A stretch of 64,000 bases of DNA from Arthrobacter sp. B1I2 (GCF_030816485.1 NZ_JAUSYC010000001.1:4252476-4316475); one strand, 5' to 3'. Numbered from the stretch's first letter, positions 25,482 to 35,503 are shown. The notes: generated by a model not told the origin, from the letters alone. Program-made: numbers and translations.

Positions 25482-27140
25482 ATGACTTCACTTACCGTCT
25501 CCGGCCGTGTGGCACAGGTTCTCAGCAGCTATGTCAGCGATGTCTTCGGCGTCATGGGCAACGGAAACGTCTACTTCCTGGACGCCGCGGAGCAGATGGG
25601 CCTGCGCTTCTCCCCCGTCCGGCACGAGGGCGCCGCCATCGCCGCCGCCGATGCCTACTACCGGACGTCCGGACGTCTCGCCGCGGGCACCACCACCTAC
25701 GGCCCCGGCTACACCAACGCGCTCACCGCGCTGGCCGAGGCCGTCCAGGCGCAGATTCCCGTGGTGCTGGTGACCGGGGACGCGCCTACCAGCGGCGCCC
25801 GGCCCTGGGACGTGGACCAGGCGGCCATCGCCGCGGGCCTCGGCGCTGCCACCTTCACCGTCACCCGCGACGCCGGGGGCGCCATCACCCGGCAGGCGGT
25901 GGAGTACGCACTCACCCGGCGCACCGCCGTCGTCATTGCCATCCCCTACGACCTCGCGGCACTCGAGGCTGAGGACGAAGACCATCCAGCGCCGGCGGCA
26001 CCAAAGGGAACGCACGACGGCGGCACGGACCTTGGGCAGGTGGCCCGCCTGCTCGCCGGGGCCAGGCGGCCGCTGATCCTCGCCGGCCGCGGCGCGCACC
26101 TCGCCGGCGCCGGCCCGGAACTCCGCGAACTCGCCGACCGGCTGGGCGCACTGACCGCCGGAACCGCCCTGGCGCTCAACCTCCTCAATGGCGAGGGGTA
26201 CCTGGGCGTGGCCGGCGGTTTCGGCACCGACACCGCGGCCGGGCTCATGGGCGAGGCCGACGTGGTCCTGGTGGCCGGGGCCAGCCTGAGCCCGTTCACT
26301 ATGCGGTTCGGGCACCTGCTGGGCCCGGACAGCACCGTCATCCAGATCGACACCGCCCTGCAGCCGACCAACCCGCGGGTGGACCTGTTCGTCCGCGCCG
26401 ACGCCAAGTCCGCCGCGGAGCGTCTCCTCCAGCTGCTGGACGGCGATGCTGCGGCGGATGCTTGGCGCGCGGAAGCTTCCAAGCGTGTGGCTGCGGGACC
26501 GGGACATCATGCCGGATCCGACGTGACCGAAGACGGCCGGCTGGACCCGCGCGCCCTTGCCGCCGCGCTGGACGTCGTGCTGCCGGAGCGCCGCACGATA
26601 GTCCAGGACGGCGGGCACTTCATCGGCTGGGCACCCATGTACTGGAACATCCCCCGGCCGCAGGACCTGGTCATGGTGGGGACCGCTTTCCAGTCCATCG
26701 GGCTGGGACTTGCAAGCGCCGTCGGGGCAGCCCGTGCGCTGGAGGACGGCCGCACCCTGGTGCTGGCATCCGGCGACGGCGGTTTCCTCATGGGCCTGTC
26801 CGACCTTGAATCGCTGATCGGCGCGGCGAGCAGTGCCATCGTGGTGATCTACAACGACGCCGCCTACGGGGCCGAGATCCACCAGTACGGCTCGCAGGGC
26901 CTGACCGAAAAGCCCATGCTGATTCCCGAGGTGGACTTCAGCGGGATCGCCAGGGCTTTGGGGGCTGAGTCAGCCGTCATCCGTTCGTTATCGGATCTTG
27001 CCGCGCTTCAGGACTGGATCGACGCCGGCGCCAAGGGGACCTTCGTGGCCGACTGCCGGATCACGTCCACCGTCCGGGCCCCGTGGCTGAGCGAGTGGAT
27101 GAACGCCAAGCGCGCGGCAAAGGCCGCGGTAGTGGGGTAA
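25482..27140 (+). CDS. ThDP-dependent enzyme (acetolactate synthase/decarboxylase family)
   Basis: 552 residues from the ATG at 25482. The Glu49 in RHEGAA activates the ThDP cofactor. The central domain (residues about 190-330) binds nucleotide or is structural, and GDGGFLMGLSDLESLIGAASSAIVVIYNDAAYG (about 430-462) is the metal/ThDP-binding motif. The family includes acetolactate synthase, benzoylformate and indolepyruvate decarboxylases; the catalytic subgroup cannot be told by eye. With the adjacent permease and aminotransferase, decarboxylation of an aromatic 2-oxo acid is plausible. A degraded C-terminal copy lies at 7452-7739. Confidence 0.85.
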   Translation: MTSLTVSGRVAQVLSSYVSDVFGVMGNGNVYFLDAAEQMGLRFSPVRHEGAAIAAADAYYRTSGRLAAGTTTYGPGYTNALTALAEAVQAQIPVVLVTGDAPTSGARPWDVDQAAIAAGLGAATFTVTRDAGGAITRQAVEYALTRRTAVVIAIPYDLAALEAEDEDHPAPAAPKGTHDGGTDLGQVARLLAGARRPLILAGRGAHLAGAGPELRELADRLGALTAGTALALNLLNGEGYLGVAGGFGTDTAAGLMGEADVVLVAGASLSPFTMRFGHLLGPDSTVIQIDTALQPTNPRVDLFVRADAKSAAERLLQLLDGDAAADAWRAEASKRVAAGPGHHAGSDVTEDGRLDPRALAAALDVVLPERRTIVQDGGHFIGWAPMYWNIPRPQDLVMVGTAFQSIGLGLASAVGAARALEDGRTLVLASGDGGFLMGLSDLESLIGAASSAIVVIYNDAAYGAEIHQYGSQGLTEKPMLIPEVDFSGIARALGAESAVIRSLSDLAALQDWIDAGAKGTFVADCRITSTVRAPWLSEWMNAKRAAKAAVVG

Positions 27141-27370
27141 AACCCGCATGGGCGAAGTCACTCCCCCTAATCGCGGACACCGATACCGGGTTTTTGTATG
27201 ACCCGGGTGACGCCTTGGGGGTGGAGCAAACGTATACCTAACGCCCACCCCTTTCGACTCCCCTATCTGGCGCCGCTGTGGCTCAGGGCATGGCGTGCCG
27301 ACGTACAGTGATCCCCCGGGAGTTGATGAAATGGCCCCCGTGTCACCTACATAACTACGAGGGGACCGTT

Positions 27371-28657
27371 ATGCGTCTGTTACGCCTTTTCATCGCTCTG
27401 CTACTCGCGGCAGCTGTCACTGTCGCGCTCCCCCTCCCGGCCCAGGCAGCCGACGTCGGAGTTCCTGGGCCATCATTCGCAGAGGACGGCGTTAAAACCC
27501 CGACTGCGGACAAGGCCCAAAGCAAACTCTGGTTCCAGGACGGGAGCTGGTGGGGGCTTCTGTGGAGCGCCCCTGCGAATGCGACGAAGATCCACCGGCT
27601 CGACACCGCACCACAGAAGTGGCAAGAGACGCCAACAATTGTTGACACACGGTCGAGCGCCCGCGGTGACGCGCTCTGGGACGCAAAGGACGGCAAGCTC
27701 TACGTCGTCTCAGGCACCACCGTCAACTCCGAGTGGAACTCGCCACCATCCCAGAAGGTGGTGACCGCCGGGTCCGCAGTGCTTCACCGCTACAGCTACA
27801 ACGCGTCGACGAAGGCCTACTCAGAAGACGCCGGATTCCCCGTCACCCTTCACAAGGGGAGCACGGAATCGATTACGGTGGCCAAAGACTCCCTCGGCAA
27901 GCTCTGGGTCACCTACACCACCGTCTCGTCCGACAACAGCAACCGCGTCTACGTGAACCACTCGACGACGAGCGACACGGCGTGGGGCACTCCGTACGTC
28001 CTGCCGACAACCAACGCCCAGGTGCACTACGACGACATCTCCGCAGTGACGTCGTTCCAGGGCGACAAGATCGGAATCATGTGGAGCAACCAGAAGCCGG
28101 GGCAAAAGAAGTTCTACTTTGCCATTCACCAGGACGGCCAGCCGGACAAGTCGTGGCAGACCGAGGTGGCCTACGGCGGAGGAAAGAACTGCAAAGGCGG
28201 ATGCGCGAACGACCATCTGAACCTCAGGCAGCTGACAAGCGACGGCAGCGGACGCCTCTTCGCGGCGATCAAGACAGCGAATCGAAACGTCGGCCAAACA
28301 TTGGTGGCGCTGCTAGTGCGCGACGGCAAGGGGGACTGGACCAGCGCTGAGTTCGGTCAGGTGCAGGACGTCCACACCCGGCCCATGGTCATGATCGACG
28401 AGGAGCACCGCCAGGTCTGGATGTTCGCGGTGGCGCCCGAGGAGGGCGGAACCATCTATTACAAGAAGACGCCGATCGACAACATTTCCTTCCCGCCCGG
28501 CCCCGGCACGGCGATCATCAGCAGCGGCACCGACACGGACATCAACGACCCCACGTCAACGAAACAAAACGTCAACAGCCAGACCGGCCTGGTGGTGTTG
28601 GCCTCCGCGAGAAACAACGCCCGGTACTGGCACGCCTACATAGGTCTTGGCGGGTAG
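27371..28657 (+). CDS. Secreted beta-propeller-like protein
   Basis: 428 residues from the ATG at 27371 with GAGGGGACC upstream; earlier in-frame starts would bury the signal peptide. Residues 1-29 are a signal peptide ending AQAA. The mature part has repeated segments such as QSKLWFQDGSWWGLLW, GDALWDAKDGKLYVVSG, GKLWVTYTT and GRLFAAIKT, the strand pattern of a propeller like sialidases, but no catalytic Asp-box is evident. Upstream (27141-27370) I see only a partial hairpin and no gene. It is followed by one of the recurring terminator hairpins. Confidence 0.7.
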   Translation: MRLLRLFIALLLAAAVTVALPLPAQAADVGVPGPSFAEDGVKTPTADKAQSKLWFQDGSWWGLLWSAPANATKIHRLDTAPQKWQETPTIVDTRSSARGDALWDAKDGKLYVVSGTTVNSEWNSPPSQKVVTAGSAVLHRYSYNASTKAYSEDAGFPVTLHKGSTESITVAKDSLGKLWVTYTTVSSDNSNRVYVNHSTTSDTAWGTPYVLPTTNAQVHYDDISAVTSFQGDKIGIMWSNQKPGQKKFYFAIHQDGQPDKSWQTEVAYGGGKNCKGGCANDHLNLRQLTSDGSGRLFAAIKTANRNVGQTLVALLVRDGKGDWTSAEFGQVQDVHTRPMVMIDEEHRQVWMFAVAPEEGGTIYYKKTPIDNISFPPGPGTAIISSGTDTDINDPTSTKQNVNSQTGLVVLASARNNARYWHAYIGLGG

Positions 28658-28684
28658 TCCACACCGATTGGGTAGGGATACGAC

Positions 28685-28709
28685 GGCGGCACCCAGCCCG
28701 GGTGCCGCC
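28685..28709. terminator. Recurring GGCGGCACCC/GGGTGCCGCC terminator
   Basis: The arms 28685-28694 and 28700-28709 pair perfectly around AGCCC. It lies 27 bases after the secreted-protein stop and 45 bases before the end of the next, convergent gene, so it can act in both directions. Other family members sit at 32457, 46312 and 49605. Confidence 0.8.
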
Positions 28710-28753
28710 CTTCGTATTTCCGGTCAGCAGAAGCATCTTCAGAAGCACGGCCC

Positions 28754-29470
28754 CTATCCGTGGGTGACCGCAGCGCCCACCAGACCAAAGAATGTCCCGG
28801 CCGCAAGGGCAATGACGGCGCGGTTCCGAGTGGGATACAGCCACCGCACTGCGAACACGGCCACTGCCAGGATCACGCCGTTGACGGCGCTCAGGATAAC
28901 GGCGATCCATTCGCTCCCGGTGGCCACCCCGAAACCTCCGCCACTGCAACCGCTGATCCCGCACCAGGCAAAACTCGCCACCATCCATTGCGGAAGACTC
29001 AGCAGCACTGCCAGCGGCACGCTCCACCAGAGCTTCCTGGCGTCCGGTGTTACCCCACGCAGCCTCACTACCGGATTCGAGGGTGGAGTGCCGGGCATGG
29101 GGGCCGGAACCGGCGCACGCCTCCTTGCGCTGCGGACAACCCGTCGGAAGACACCCGCGTTGACCACCGCAAGGAGGACGTATCCGAGATAGTAAAGGAC
29201 CGTCGTCGGGCTCGATCCGCCCGCGGCGCCAAACGTCCCGATAACGAAATACGCAGCCGAAACTGGCAGCGTCAAAACCACCATGGCGAGCAGCAGGCCC
29301 TCCTTGAACCTCGCATCCAAGCCCATGCCAACGATTCCGGTCAGAAGCGACGTGACAACAACGGCGAACGTCACAGACAAATAGGCGACGACGGCGATTC
29401 TGGCCCAGCGCGGCTGGGCCCATTCATTCGGCTCGGATCTTCCACCCACAACGCTCCCCCTTGACGTCAT
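28754..29470 (-). CDS. Multi-pass membrane protein of unknown function
   Basis: 238 residues from the ATG at 29470 (GGAT upstream); the frame extends to 29653 but the added residues are Arg/Pro-rich and unlikely. About six hydrophobic segments are visible, among them IAVVAYLSVTFAVVVTSLLTG, LLLAMVVLTLPVSAAYFVIG, VLYYLGYVLLAVVNAGV and WIAVILSAVNGVILAVAVFAV. CGISGCSGGGFG is a small Cys/Gly loop between two helices. No known family is recognised. It stands alone. Confidence 0.65.
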   Translation of the reverse strand: MTSRGSVVGGRSEPNEWAQPRWARIAVVAYLSVTFAVVVTSLLTGIVGMGLDARFKEGLLLAMVVLTLPVSAAYFVIGTFGAAGGSSPTTVLYYLGYVLLAVVNAGVFRRVVRSARRRAPVPAPMPGTPPSNPVVRLRGVTPDARKLWWSVPLAVLLSLPQWMVASFAWCGISGCSGGGFGVATGSEWIAVILSAVNGVILAVAVFAVRWLYPTRNRAVIALAAGTFFGLVGAAVTHG

Positions 29471-29585
29471 TCGGGCCCATCCTTCGCGAGGGAACCGACA
29501 CGACATCGGATCACCCACAAACAGCAGGCACTTTGATAATCGCAGGCTAACAGCGAATGGCGGGCGCCGCCGCGGTGCGCGAGCC

Positions 29586-30809
29586 CTACTCGAAGGTCCA
29601 GGCCCCGGCGCCGTCCGCCCCGGTGGTCTTCCTGCGGCGCCGCAGCACCACAACTAGGAAAGCAGCGGTGGCGAGGAGCAGAGCACCGGCACTGACAGCG
29701 ACCGCCGGAACTGGCACGTCGAAGGAACCCCCGGCGATGACGGCACCATCGGACCCGCCGCCGTCGGCCGCCGCGGCGGGCTCTCCCCCACCCGTGGCGG
29801 GCGCCGCAACAGCCCCGGCCGGTCCGCCGTCGAGCACGGTCAGGGACTTGGCATGCCTGTTCACCACCACCACGGAACCATCGCTCCGCTCGACCATCCG
29901 GCCGGGATCATCGCCGGTGGCAATGGTGCGCGCGGCAGCCGCCGCCCCGGCCGGGATGACAGAGACGGTATCGTCCAGGCTGTTGCTCACGTAGACGGTC
30001 CCGTCGTCTGCGGCCAGCACCTCCTGCGGCGCCTCGCCCACGGGGATCCGGCGTGCAACGGTGGTGCCTCCGGGCTCGAGCACCGCAACATCGTTCGTCA
30101 GGATGTTGGCCACATACACGGTCCCGTCCGGAGCCGCCGCAACCCCGTGCGGAGCGGCCTTGGCACCCACGTCAACGGTGTGCGACGGCCACGGGGCACC
30201 TGGCGGAATCACCGTCACCGTGCCCGCAAGCTGGTTGGTGGCGTAGGCGGTCCCGTCCTTGGCCACCGCCACCTTCACCGGATACGGCCCGGCCTGGATG
30301 GTCCGGTTCACCCACGCATCGCCCGGCTTCACCACGGACACCGAGTTCTCGTCGGGGTTCACCACGTAGAGCGATCCCTCCGGCCCCACGGTCAGCCAGT
30401 GCTTGCCGCCAGATACCTTCATCACCAGGGAAACCTCGGCCGCGCCCGGGGCCACGACTCCGATTTCGGACTGTGCGCCATCGGCCTGCGACACGTACAG
30501 CGTCCCGTCCGGCGTCACAGCCAGCGACGTGGGAAAGTGCCCGGTCTGGATGGTGCGGGACGGCACGGTCTCCCCCGGCCTGTACGCGCTGACACTTCCG
30601 TCCCAGCGATAGTCGCTGACGTACAGGGTGCCGTCCGGCCCGGACGCGATGCCCAAGGGCTGACCGACGGCGCCAATCACCTTCGCGTCGGCGGCGGACG
30701 CAGGAGCGGCGACGACGGCGGAGGCCAGTAAGAGCGCGGCGCCGGTCAGCAGCGCCTTGCGGACGGCCAGGAGCGACGAAGAAAGCTGGCGTGAAGACGT
30801 GGATCCCAA
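29586..30809 (-). CDS. Surface-anchored YVTN/NHL beta-propeller protein
   Basis: 407 residues from a TTG with GGGGGA seven bases upstream. The first 40 residues are a signal peptide (AVVAAPASA|ADA). Seven repeats follow the pattern (G)xPxGIAxxPDGTLYVSD...VxVxxPG: for example PLGIASGPDGTLYVSD, FPTSLAVTPDGTLYVSQ and HGVAAAPDGTVYVAN. After a Gly/Ala/Asp-rich linker (about 345-370) comes a hydrophobic helix and RRRRK, a membrane anchor without an LPxTG motif. The propeller is thus displayed on the outside. The ligand is unknown. Confidence 0.8.
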   Translation of the reverse strand: MGSTSSRQLSSSLLAVRKALLTGAALLLASAVVAAPASAADAKVIGAVGQPLGIASGPDGTLYVSDYRWDGSVSAYRPGETVPSRTIQTGHFPTSLAVTPDGTLYVSQADGAQSEIGVVAPGAAEVSLVMKVSGGKHWLTVGPEGSLYVVNPDENSVSVVKPGDAWVNRTIQAGPYPVKVAVAKDGTAYATNQLAGTVTVIPPGAPWPSHTVDVGAKAAPHGVAAAPDGTVYVANILTNDVAVLEPGGTTVARRIPVGEAPQEVLAADDGTVYVSNSLDDTVSVIPAGAAAAARTIATGDDPGRMVERSDGSVVVVNRHAKSLTVLDGGPAGAVAAPATGGGEPAAAADGGGSDGAVIAGGSFDVPVPAVAVSAGALLLATAAFLVVVLRRRRKTTGADGAGAWTFE

Positions 30810-31038
30810 GATTGTTCCCCCAAAAAAATGTTGCCGACCCCCTCGGCAATTCTCCGATCCTACCTGCCGCGACCGTTCGTACGGGCTGCGACGGCTGCGG
30901 TAGGAGCCAGCAGACCCGGCCGGCCCCCTCCCGGGTCAAACCCCTGGAAACGGGCCTATAGTCAAAGGGACGGCACGTGCCACAGGTGCAGATGGCTGCA
31001 CTCGCGCGACGCCACTTTGTCCCTGAATCGAGCCCGCC

Positions 31039-32436
31039 GTGGCCACCACCCCGCAGACACCCCACGCCCGTCCCGGCCCCGGAAAGAGCGGTCCGCAGAT
31101 CCCCGCCCGGCCTGGCCGCGTGGCTAGGTGGCGCATTGGCCGGGTTGTGGCCCTTTCACTGGCCGTAGGGATCCTCGCCGCCGTGCTCCTGGCCGCCGCT
31201 CCCTTCGTCCGGGCGCGGGAGAGCGAAATTACCGGTGCAGTCCTGTGTGGCTTCGCCTTGGGGTGGGCGATGCTGGCCATCCTCTCGGTACGGTTCACTG
31301 ACCAGCCGCAGCGCTGGGCATTTGTTCCCGCAGTGTTCATGGGCACCGGCGGTCTTCTCCTGGTGGTGTTCGGTTCCCCTGTGGACGGGGTGCTCAGCTG
31401 GTTGTGGCCGCCCGCCCTGCTGGCATTGGTGATCTGGATGTTCTTCCAAGTCCGCCGGCACCTTCACGGCAGGAGCCGGGGATGGCTCATCTACCCGGTG
31501 CTGGCGATATTGGCCCTGGCCTCCATCGGCGGCGGCTACCAAACCCTGGGTGCAGCGGCGGATGCCAGAGCATTCCCGGCGCCTGGCCAGCTGATCGACG
31601 TCGGCGGGTACAGGCTCCACTTGAATTGCACCGGGTCAGGCAGCCCCACGGTGGTGCTCCAACCGGGCGCCGGCGAGATGTCCTCGAACCACGGGTGGAT
31701 CGCCACCGCCATAGCCAACGACACCCGCGTCTGCGTCTCCGACCGGGCCGGCCGGGGGTGGAGCGAGTCCGCTGACAACGCCCAGGACGCCACACAGATT
31801 GCCGCCGATCTCCACACCCTGCTGCACCGCGGCAACGTCCCCGGACCCTACGTGCTCGCCGGCCATTCCTTCGGCGGCCTCTATGTGCTCACCTTCGCCG
31901 CCCGCTACCCCGATGAGGTGGCCGGCATGGTGCTGATGGACTCCACGGACAGGGCAGCAACAGACACCCCCGGCGCGGCTGCCGCCCCAGGCAGCTATGA
32001 CGCCCTCGGCCGGATCTCAGCGTTGATCTCTACAACGGCCCGGCTCGGCCTGGGCCGGGTGTACGCCCCGCTCGAGGTCGGTACGCTGCCGGCCAGGTCC
32101 CGGGACGAGGTCCGCGCCAACATCGCGAGCCCCGCGAACCTGCGCAGCACCCTCGACGAGTACATCCAGGCGAACAGGTCGATGCAGGAAGCCGCATCAC
32201 TGCGGGACTTCGGTAGCAAACCACTGGTGGTGCTGACAGCAGGCGTCGGCAACAGCAGCAGACACCAGGACGCCCAGAACACATTGGCCGGCCTCTCCAC
32301 CAACAGCGTTCACCAAACCGTTGATTGGGCCAGCCACGAAGCGCTTGTTGCCGACCAGGCCGGTGCCGCAGTCACCACCCAGGCGATCCTCGACGTCGTA
32401 TCGTCGGTCAGGAGCGGCGGCCCCCTGGCGCGCTAA
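31039..32436 (+). CDS. Membrane-anchored alpha/beta hydrolase
   Basis: 465 residues, GTG start without a clear ribosome site. Four or five hydrophobic segments occupy residues 30-170 (LSLAVGILAAVLLAAAPFV, AVLCGFALGWAMLAIL and others). The C-terminal domain has LHLNCTGSGSPTVVLQPGAG, the oxyanion strand, and the nucleophile elbow GHSFGG (about residue 275), so Ser is the nucleophile. A late His is in WASHEAL. The domain is on the extracytoplasmic side if the helix count is even. Substrate unknown. It ends at one of the recurring terminator hairpins. Confidence 0.8.
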   Translation: MATTPQTPHARPGPGKSGPQIPARPGRVARWRIGRVVALSLAVGILAAVLLAAAPFVRARESEITGAVLCGFALGWAMLAILSVRFTDQPQRWAFVPAVFMGTGGLLLVVFGSPVDGVLSWLWPPALLALVIWMFFQVRRHLHGRSRGWLIYPVLAILALASIGGGYQTLGAAADARAFPAPGQLIDVGGYRLHLNCTGSGSPTVVLQPGAGEMSSNHGWIATAIANDTRVCVSDRAGRGWSESADNAQDATQIAADLHTLLHRGNVPGPYVLAGHSFGGLYVLTFAARYPDEVAGMVLMDSTDRAATDTPGAAAAPGSYDALGRISALISTTARLGLGRVYAPLEVGTLPARSRDEVRANIASPANLRSTLDEYIQANRSMQEAASLRDFGSKPLVVLTAGVGNSSRHQDAQNTLAGLSTNSVHQTVDWASHEALVADQAGAAVTTQAILDVVSSVRSGGPLAR

Positions 32437-32456
32437 TGCCTGTTCCAGACCCCGAG

Positions 32457-32483
32457 CGGCGGCACCCAACCCGGGTGCCGCCG
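32457..32483. terminator. Recurring GGCGGCACCC/GGGTGCCGCC terminator
   Basis: CGGCGGCACCC (32457-32467) pairs perfectly with GGGTGCCGCCG (32473-32483) around AACCC. It lies between the convergent hydrolase and GH28 genes and can serve both. Confidence 0.8.
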
Positions 32484-32507
32484 TCGAACGATCCGCTGTA
32501 AGTACCC

Positions 32508-34553
32508 CTATCCCGCCGGCGCAGGGACCACGTTGCTGAAGGTATTGCCGGTGGAGTACCGATCGAACCGCCAGGGGTTGGCGTTGTTCCGGACGCTCTT
32601 GAACGTGACGCCGCTGAAGGTTGAATCAGTCAGTCCCTTGATGTTCACGGGATTGACGTTCCGGAACACCACATCCTGGAACGTGAAATTGCTGAACGTG
32701 GCCGTCCCCTCGCCCAGGGCCGGCCCGGCCTGGATGTCGATCACAGGCTTGCTGTCCGAGACCGCCATGCCGCAGGTAGGCGAGTTGTTGCCATCCACTG
32801 ACACGTTGCGGACGGCGACGTCCTTGAAGGTGGCGGAATCGGCTGCCACGTAACCACTCGGTGACTGGTTGTAGCTGAGCGTCATGATGAAGGCGCTGCT
32901 GCCCATGCATGCCATGGCGGTGTCCCGGAACAGGAAGTTCCGCCCGCCGCCGCCCATGTCCGAGGTGCTCTTCATGCGCAGGCCGCCGGTCTCCACCTTG
33001 TACATCACGTTGTCCTCCGCCAGGACGCGCTGCACCCATGCCGCGGTGTTGGAACCGACCGCGATGCCGCCGTGGCCCATCCGCATGTAGTTGTTGAAGA
33101 TCCAGACGTCCTCGCTGGGCCTGCCCTGCGCGCCGTACTTGCCTTGACCTGCTGCGAAGTTGACCTGGTCGTCGCCGGTGTCGAAGAAGTTGTTGACCAC
33201 GATGCCGTTGCTGGTCCCGCCAAACTCCAGGCCGTCGCCGTTGTTGGTGTTGTAGGTGGCGTGCCGCATGCCGTTGACGGTGGCGTTCCCGCTGTCCAGG
33301 ACCATGACGCCGTGGAAGGCCGGATTATCCGCAGTGACGCCCTCCAGGTACAGGTTCTCCACACCCATGAAGGTCATCAGGCTGGAACGGTACTGGCCGT
33401 AAATTACGGAGTCCTCCAGCGTGTCCGGCTTGTTGACGATGCCGGTCAGGGAATCCGGGTTCTCCTTGGCGTTGCGGAACTGGTTGGCCGCGAGCAGACC
33501 GTCGTCGAGGACCTTGCCGGCGCTGCTGGCCACGTACTGCGGCAGTTCGTTGCCCGCCTCATCGGTGATGGATCCTGCACTGGTGCGCTTCCAGCCGTTG
33601 CCGTCCACCACGCCCTTACCGACAATGCGAACGTTGCTGGCCGTCGCGCCGGGCTCGCGGCCCTCCTTGGACCGTCCGTTGTCGTCCGGCAGGACGTTAA
33701 GGAGCGACGGCGGCCGCAGGAAGTTGCGGTATTCGGCTTCCGTGGGCAGGGGCTCGGGGACGGGATAGAGGTAATAGCCCTTGGCCAGCGGGTAGTCCTC
33801 CGGCCGGTCCGAGCCCAGCAGCCGCGCCCCCTCCTGGAGCTCCAACGTCATGTTCGAGTGCAGGAACAGTGCGCCGGTCCGGAAGGTGCCTTCAGGTACG
33901 ACGACGGTGCAGCCGGGGGTGCGGCAGGTATCGATGGCTTTCTGGATGGCTACGGTGTCCAGGGTGGTGCCATCGCCCTTCGCCTTGTAGGCGGGATCGG
34001 TGACGACGACGGTGTGCCGCTTCGGTGCGGTGGTGACGGTAATGGTCTCACTCGCCGGGGTTTCGGTACCGTCCGCGCGGACCCCCGTCACGCCGAAGGT
34101 ATAGGTAGTGCGCGGGGACAGGCCCGTCACCGTAAAGTTGTGGGCCACCGTCCTGGCATGGAAACCGTCCTTGTCCGCGGCCCTGAAGGCGTCAACGTAT
34201 TCCTGTGCCGGCGAGTTTTGCCGGGCATTCTGCTCCGCGGTGCCAATCGGGGCGCCATTGCTGTACACCCGGTAGTCGACGACGTCTTCGTAGAGGTCCG
34301 GCTTGTTCCAGACCAGCAGGGTGGTGGTGTCATCCGTCGCCGCGGCCGGGACGCAGAGGTTCTGCGGAGCCCGGGCGGTGCCCTGGTCCAAGCGGACACT
34401 GGAACTGGAGCACGCCGGCGAGTCGTCCGTGCCCGGTGGTGCTGCCGAGCTGGGCCCGGCGACCGCGGTCAGGGAAGTTAATCCGATCAGGACCGTGGCG
34501 GCGGCACCGGCAAGGCGGCGGCCACGCTTCCGTGGGGTTCTGGCAACCTGCAT
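32508..34553 (-). CDS. Secreted glycoside hydrolase family 28 pectinase with Fn3 domain
   Basis: 681 residues from the ATG at 34553 (AAAGGAT upstream). Residues 1-38 form a signal peptide. A fibronectin-type-III-like domain (about 55-180; TTLLVWNKPDLY... VTGLSPRTTYTFGVTGV) precedes a parallel beta-helix catalytic domain. GH28 landmarks appear in order: NNGDGLEF (about 434, the NTDG site), TGDDQVNF (about 458, the DD site), MGHGGIAVGS (about 492, the GHG site) and GLRMKS (about 523, the RxK site). The enzyme hydrolyses polygalacturonate, exo- or endo-mode undecided. A LacI-type palindrome lies 92 bases upstream of the start. No other pectin gene is nearby. Confidence 0.9.
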   Translation of the reverse strand: MQVARTPRKRGRRLAGAAATVLIGLTSLTAVAGPSSAAPPGTDDSPACSSSSVRLDQGTARAPQNLCVPAAATDDTTTLLVWNKPDLYEDVVDYRVYSNGAPIGTAEQNARQNSPAQEYVDAFRAADKDGFHARTVAHNFTVTGLSPRTTYTFGVTGVRADGTETPASETITVTTAPKRHTVVVTDPAYKAKGDGTTLDTVAIQKAIDTCRTPGCTVVVPEGTFRTGALFLHSNMTLELQEGARLLGSDRPEDYPLAKGYYLYPVPEPLPTEAEYRNFLRPPSLLNVLPDDNGRSKEGREPGATASNVRIVGKGVVDGNGWKRTSAGSITDEAGNELPQYVASSAGKVLDDGLLAANQFRNAKENPDSLTGIVNKPDTLEDSVIYGQYRSSLMTFMGVENLYLEGVTADNPAFHGVMVLDSGNATVNGMRHATYNTNNGDGLEFGGTSNGIVVNNFFDTGDDQVNFAAGQGKYGAQGRPSEDVWIFNNYMRMGHGGIAVGSNTAAWVQRVLAEDNVMYKVETGGLRMKSTSDMGGGGRNFLFRDTAMACMGSSAFIMTLSYNQSPSGYVAADSATFKDVAVRNVSVDGNNSPTCGMAVSDSKPVIDIQAGPALGEGTATFSNFTFQDVVFRNVNPVNIKGLTDSTFSGVTFKSVRNNANPWRFDRYSTGNTFSNVVPAPAG

Positions 34554-34644
34554 GTCATCCTTTCCGGGGCACGTCAATGAGCCCCGAAGTGAGTAGAGGT
34601 ATTCGTCGTGAGACCTTCGCGAAAATGGACGCTGCGCAGGCGTC

Positions 34645-34662
34645 TGAGAAAACGTTTTCTTA
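34645..34662. promoter_or_regulatory. LacI-type operator upstream of the GH28 gene
   Basis: TGAGAAAACGTTTTCTTA contains the perfect 14-base palindrome AGAAAACGTTTTCT centred on CG. It is upstream of the GH28 gene and beyond the end of the ABC transporter operon. It is the typical form of a LacI/CcpA-like site. The regulator is not adjacent; the LacI gene at 15248 is not an obvious partner. Confidence 0.65.
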
Positions 34663-34735
34663 CACGAGGATATGTTGCCGGGGTCACCCGGTCAAGGACG
34701 CGGCAGCCGCTGTACCCTCATTGGGGCACGCAGGG

Positions 34736-35503
34736 TCAGAGGACTTTGGAGAGGAACTCCTTGGTCCGCTCGTGCTGCGGATTGGTGAGGATTTGCCGGG
34801 GCGGCCCGGCCTCCACCACCACGCCCTCGTCCATGAACACCAGCGTGTCCGCCACCTCGCGGGCGAAGCCCATCTCGTGGGTCACCACCAGCATGGTCAT
34901 GCCGCTCTTGGCCAGTTCCTTCATGACCTCCAGCACCTCACCCACCAGTTCCGGGTCAAGGGCACTGGTGGGCTCGTCGAAGAGCATGAGCTTGGGGTCC
35001 ATGGCCAGGGCGCGGGCGATGGCCACCCGCTGCTGCTGCCCGCCGGACAGGTGCGCGGGGTAGGCGCCGCCCTTGTCCTCCAGCCCCACGCGTTCCAGCA
35101 GCTCGTTGGCACGGGCGGTGGCTTTGGCCTTGGAGAGGCCCTTCACCCGCATGGGAGCAAGGGTGACGTTCTCCAGCGCAGTCAGGTGCGGGAAGAGGTT
35201 GAACCGCTGGAACACCATCCCGATCTCCCGGCGCTGGAAGGCCGCTTCGGAGAGCTTCAGTTCGTACAGCTTCCCGCCCTTTTGGCGGTACCCCACCAGC
35301 TCACCGTCGATCGACAGCCGGCCGCCGTCCACCCGTTCCAGGTGGTTGATGCAGCGCAGGAATGTCGACTTTCCCGAGCCGCTCGGCCCCACAATGCACA
35401 GCACCTGGCCTCGGCCCACCTCCAGGCTGATCCCGCGCAGCACCTTGTTCGTGCCGAAGTTCTTGGACACCTTCTCGGCAAGCACCATGGGCACGCCCGT
35501 CAT
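34736..35503 (-). CDS. Polar amino-acid ABC transporter, ATP-binding protein
   Basis: 255 residues. Walker A GPSGSGKS (39-46), signature LSGGQQQR (about 154-161) and Walker [15 protein letters not shown]. The GlnQ/HisP type is shown by the [12 protein letters not shown] and [13 protein letters not shown] patterns. It overlaps the permease gene by 4 bases and is the last gene of the operon starting at 38761. Confidence 0.9.
   Translation of the reverse strand: MTGVPMVLAEKVSKNFGTNKVLRGISLEVGRGQVLCIVGPSGSGKSTFLRCINHLERVDGGRLSIDGELVGYRQKGGKLYELKLSEAAFQRREIGMVFQRFNLFPHLTALENVTLAPMRVKGLSKAKATARANELLERVGLEDKGGAYPAHLSGGQQQRVAIARALAMDPKLMLFDEPTSALDPELVGEVLEVMKELAKSGMTMLVVTHEMGFAREVADTLVFMDEGVVVEAGPPRQILTNPQHERTKEFLSKVL

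Noticed and set aside
27178..27252. Hairpin-like pieces upstream of the secreted propeller gene
   Set aside because: Arms of only 5-7 bases with long loops; too weak to call a terminator or riboswitch.
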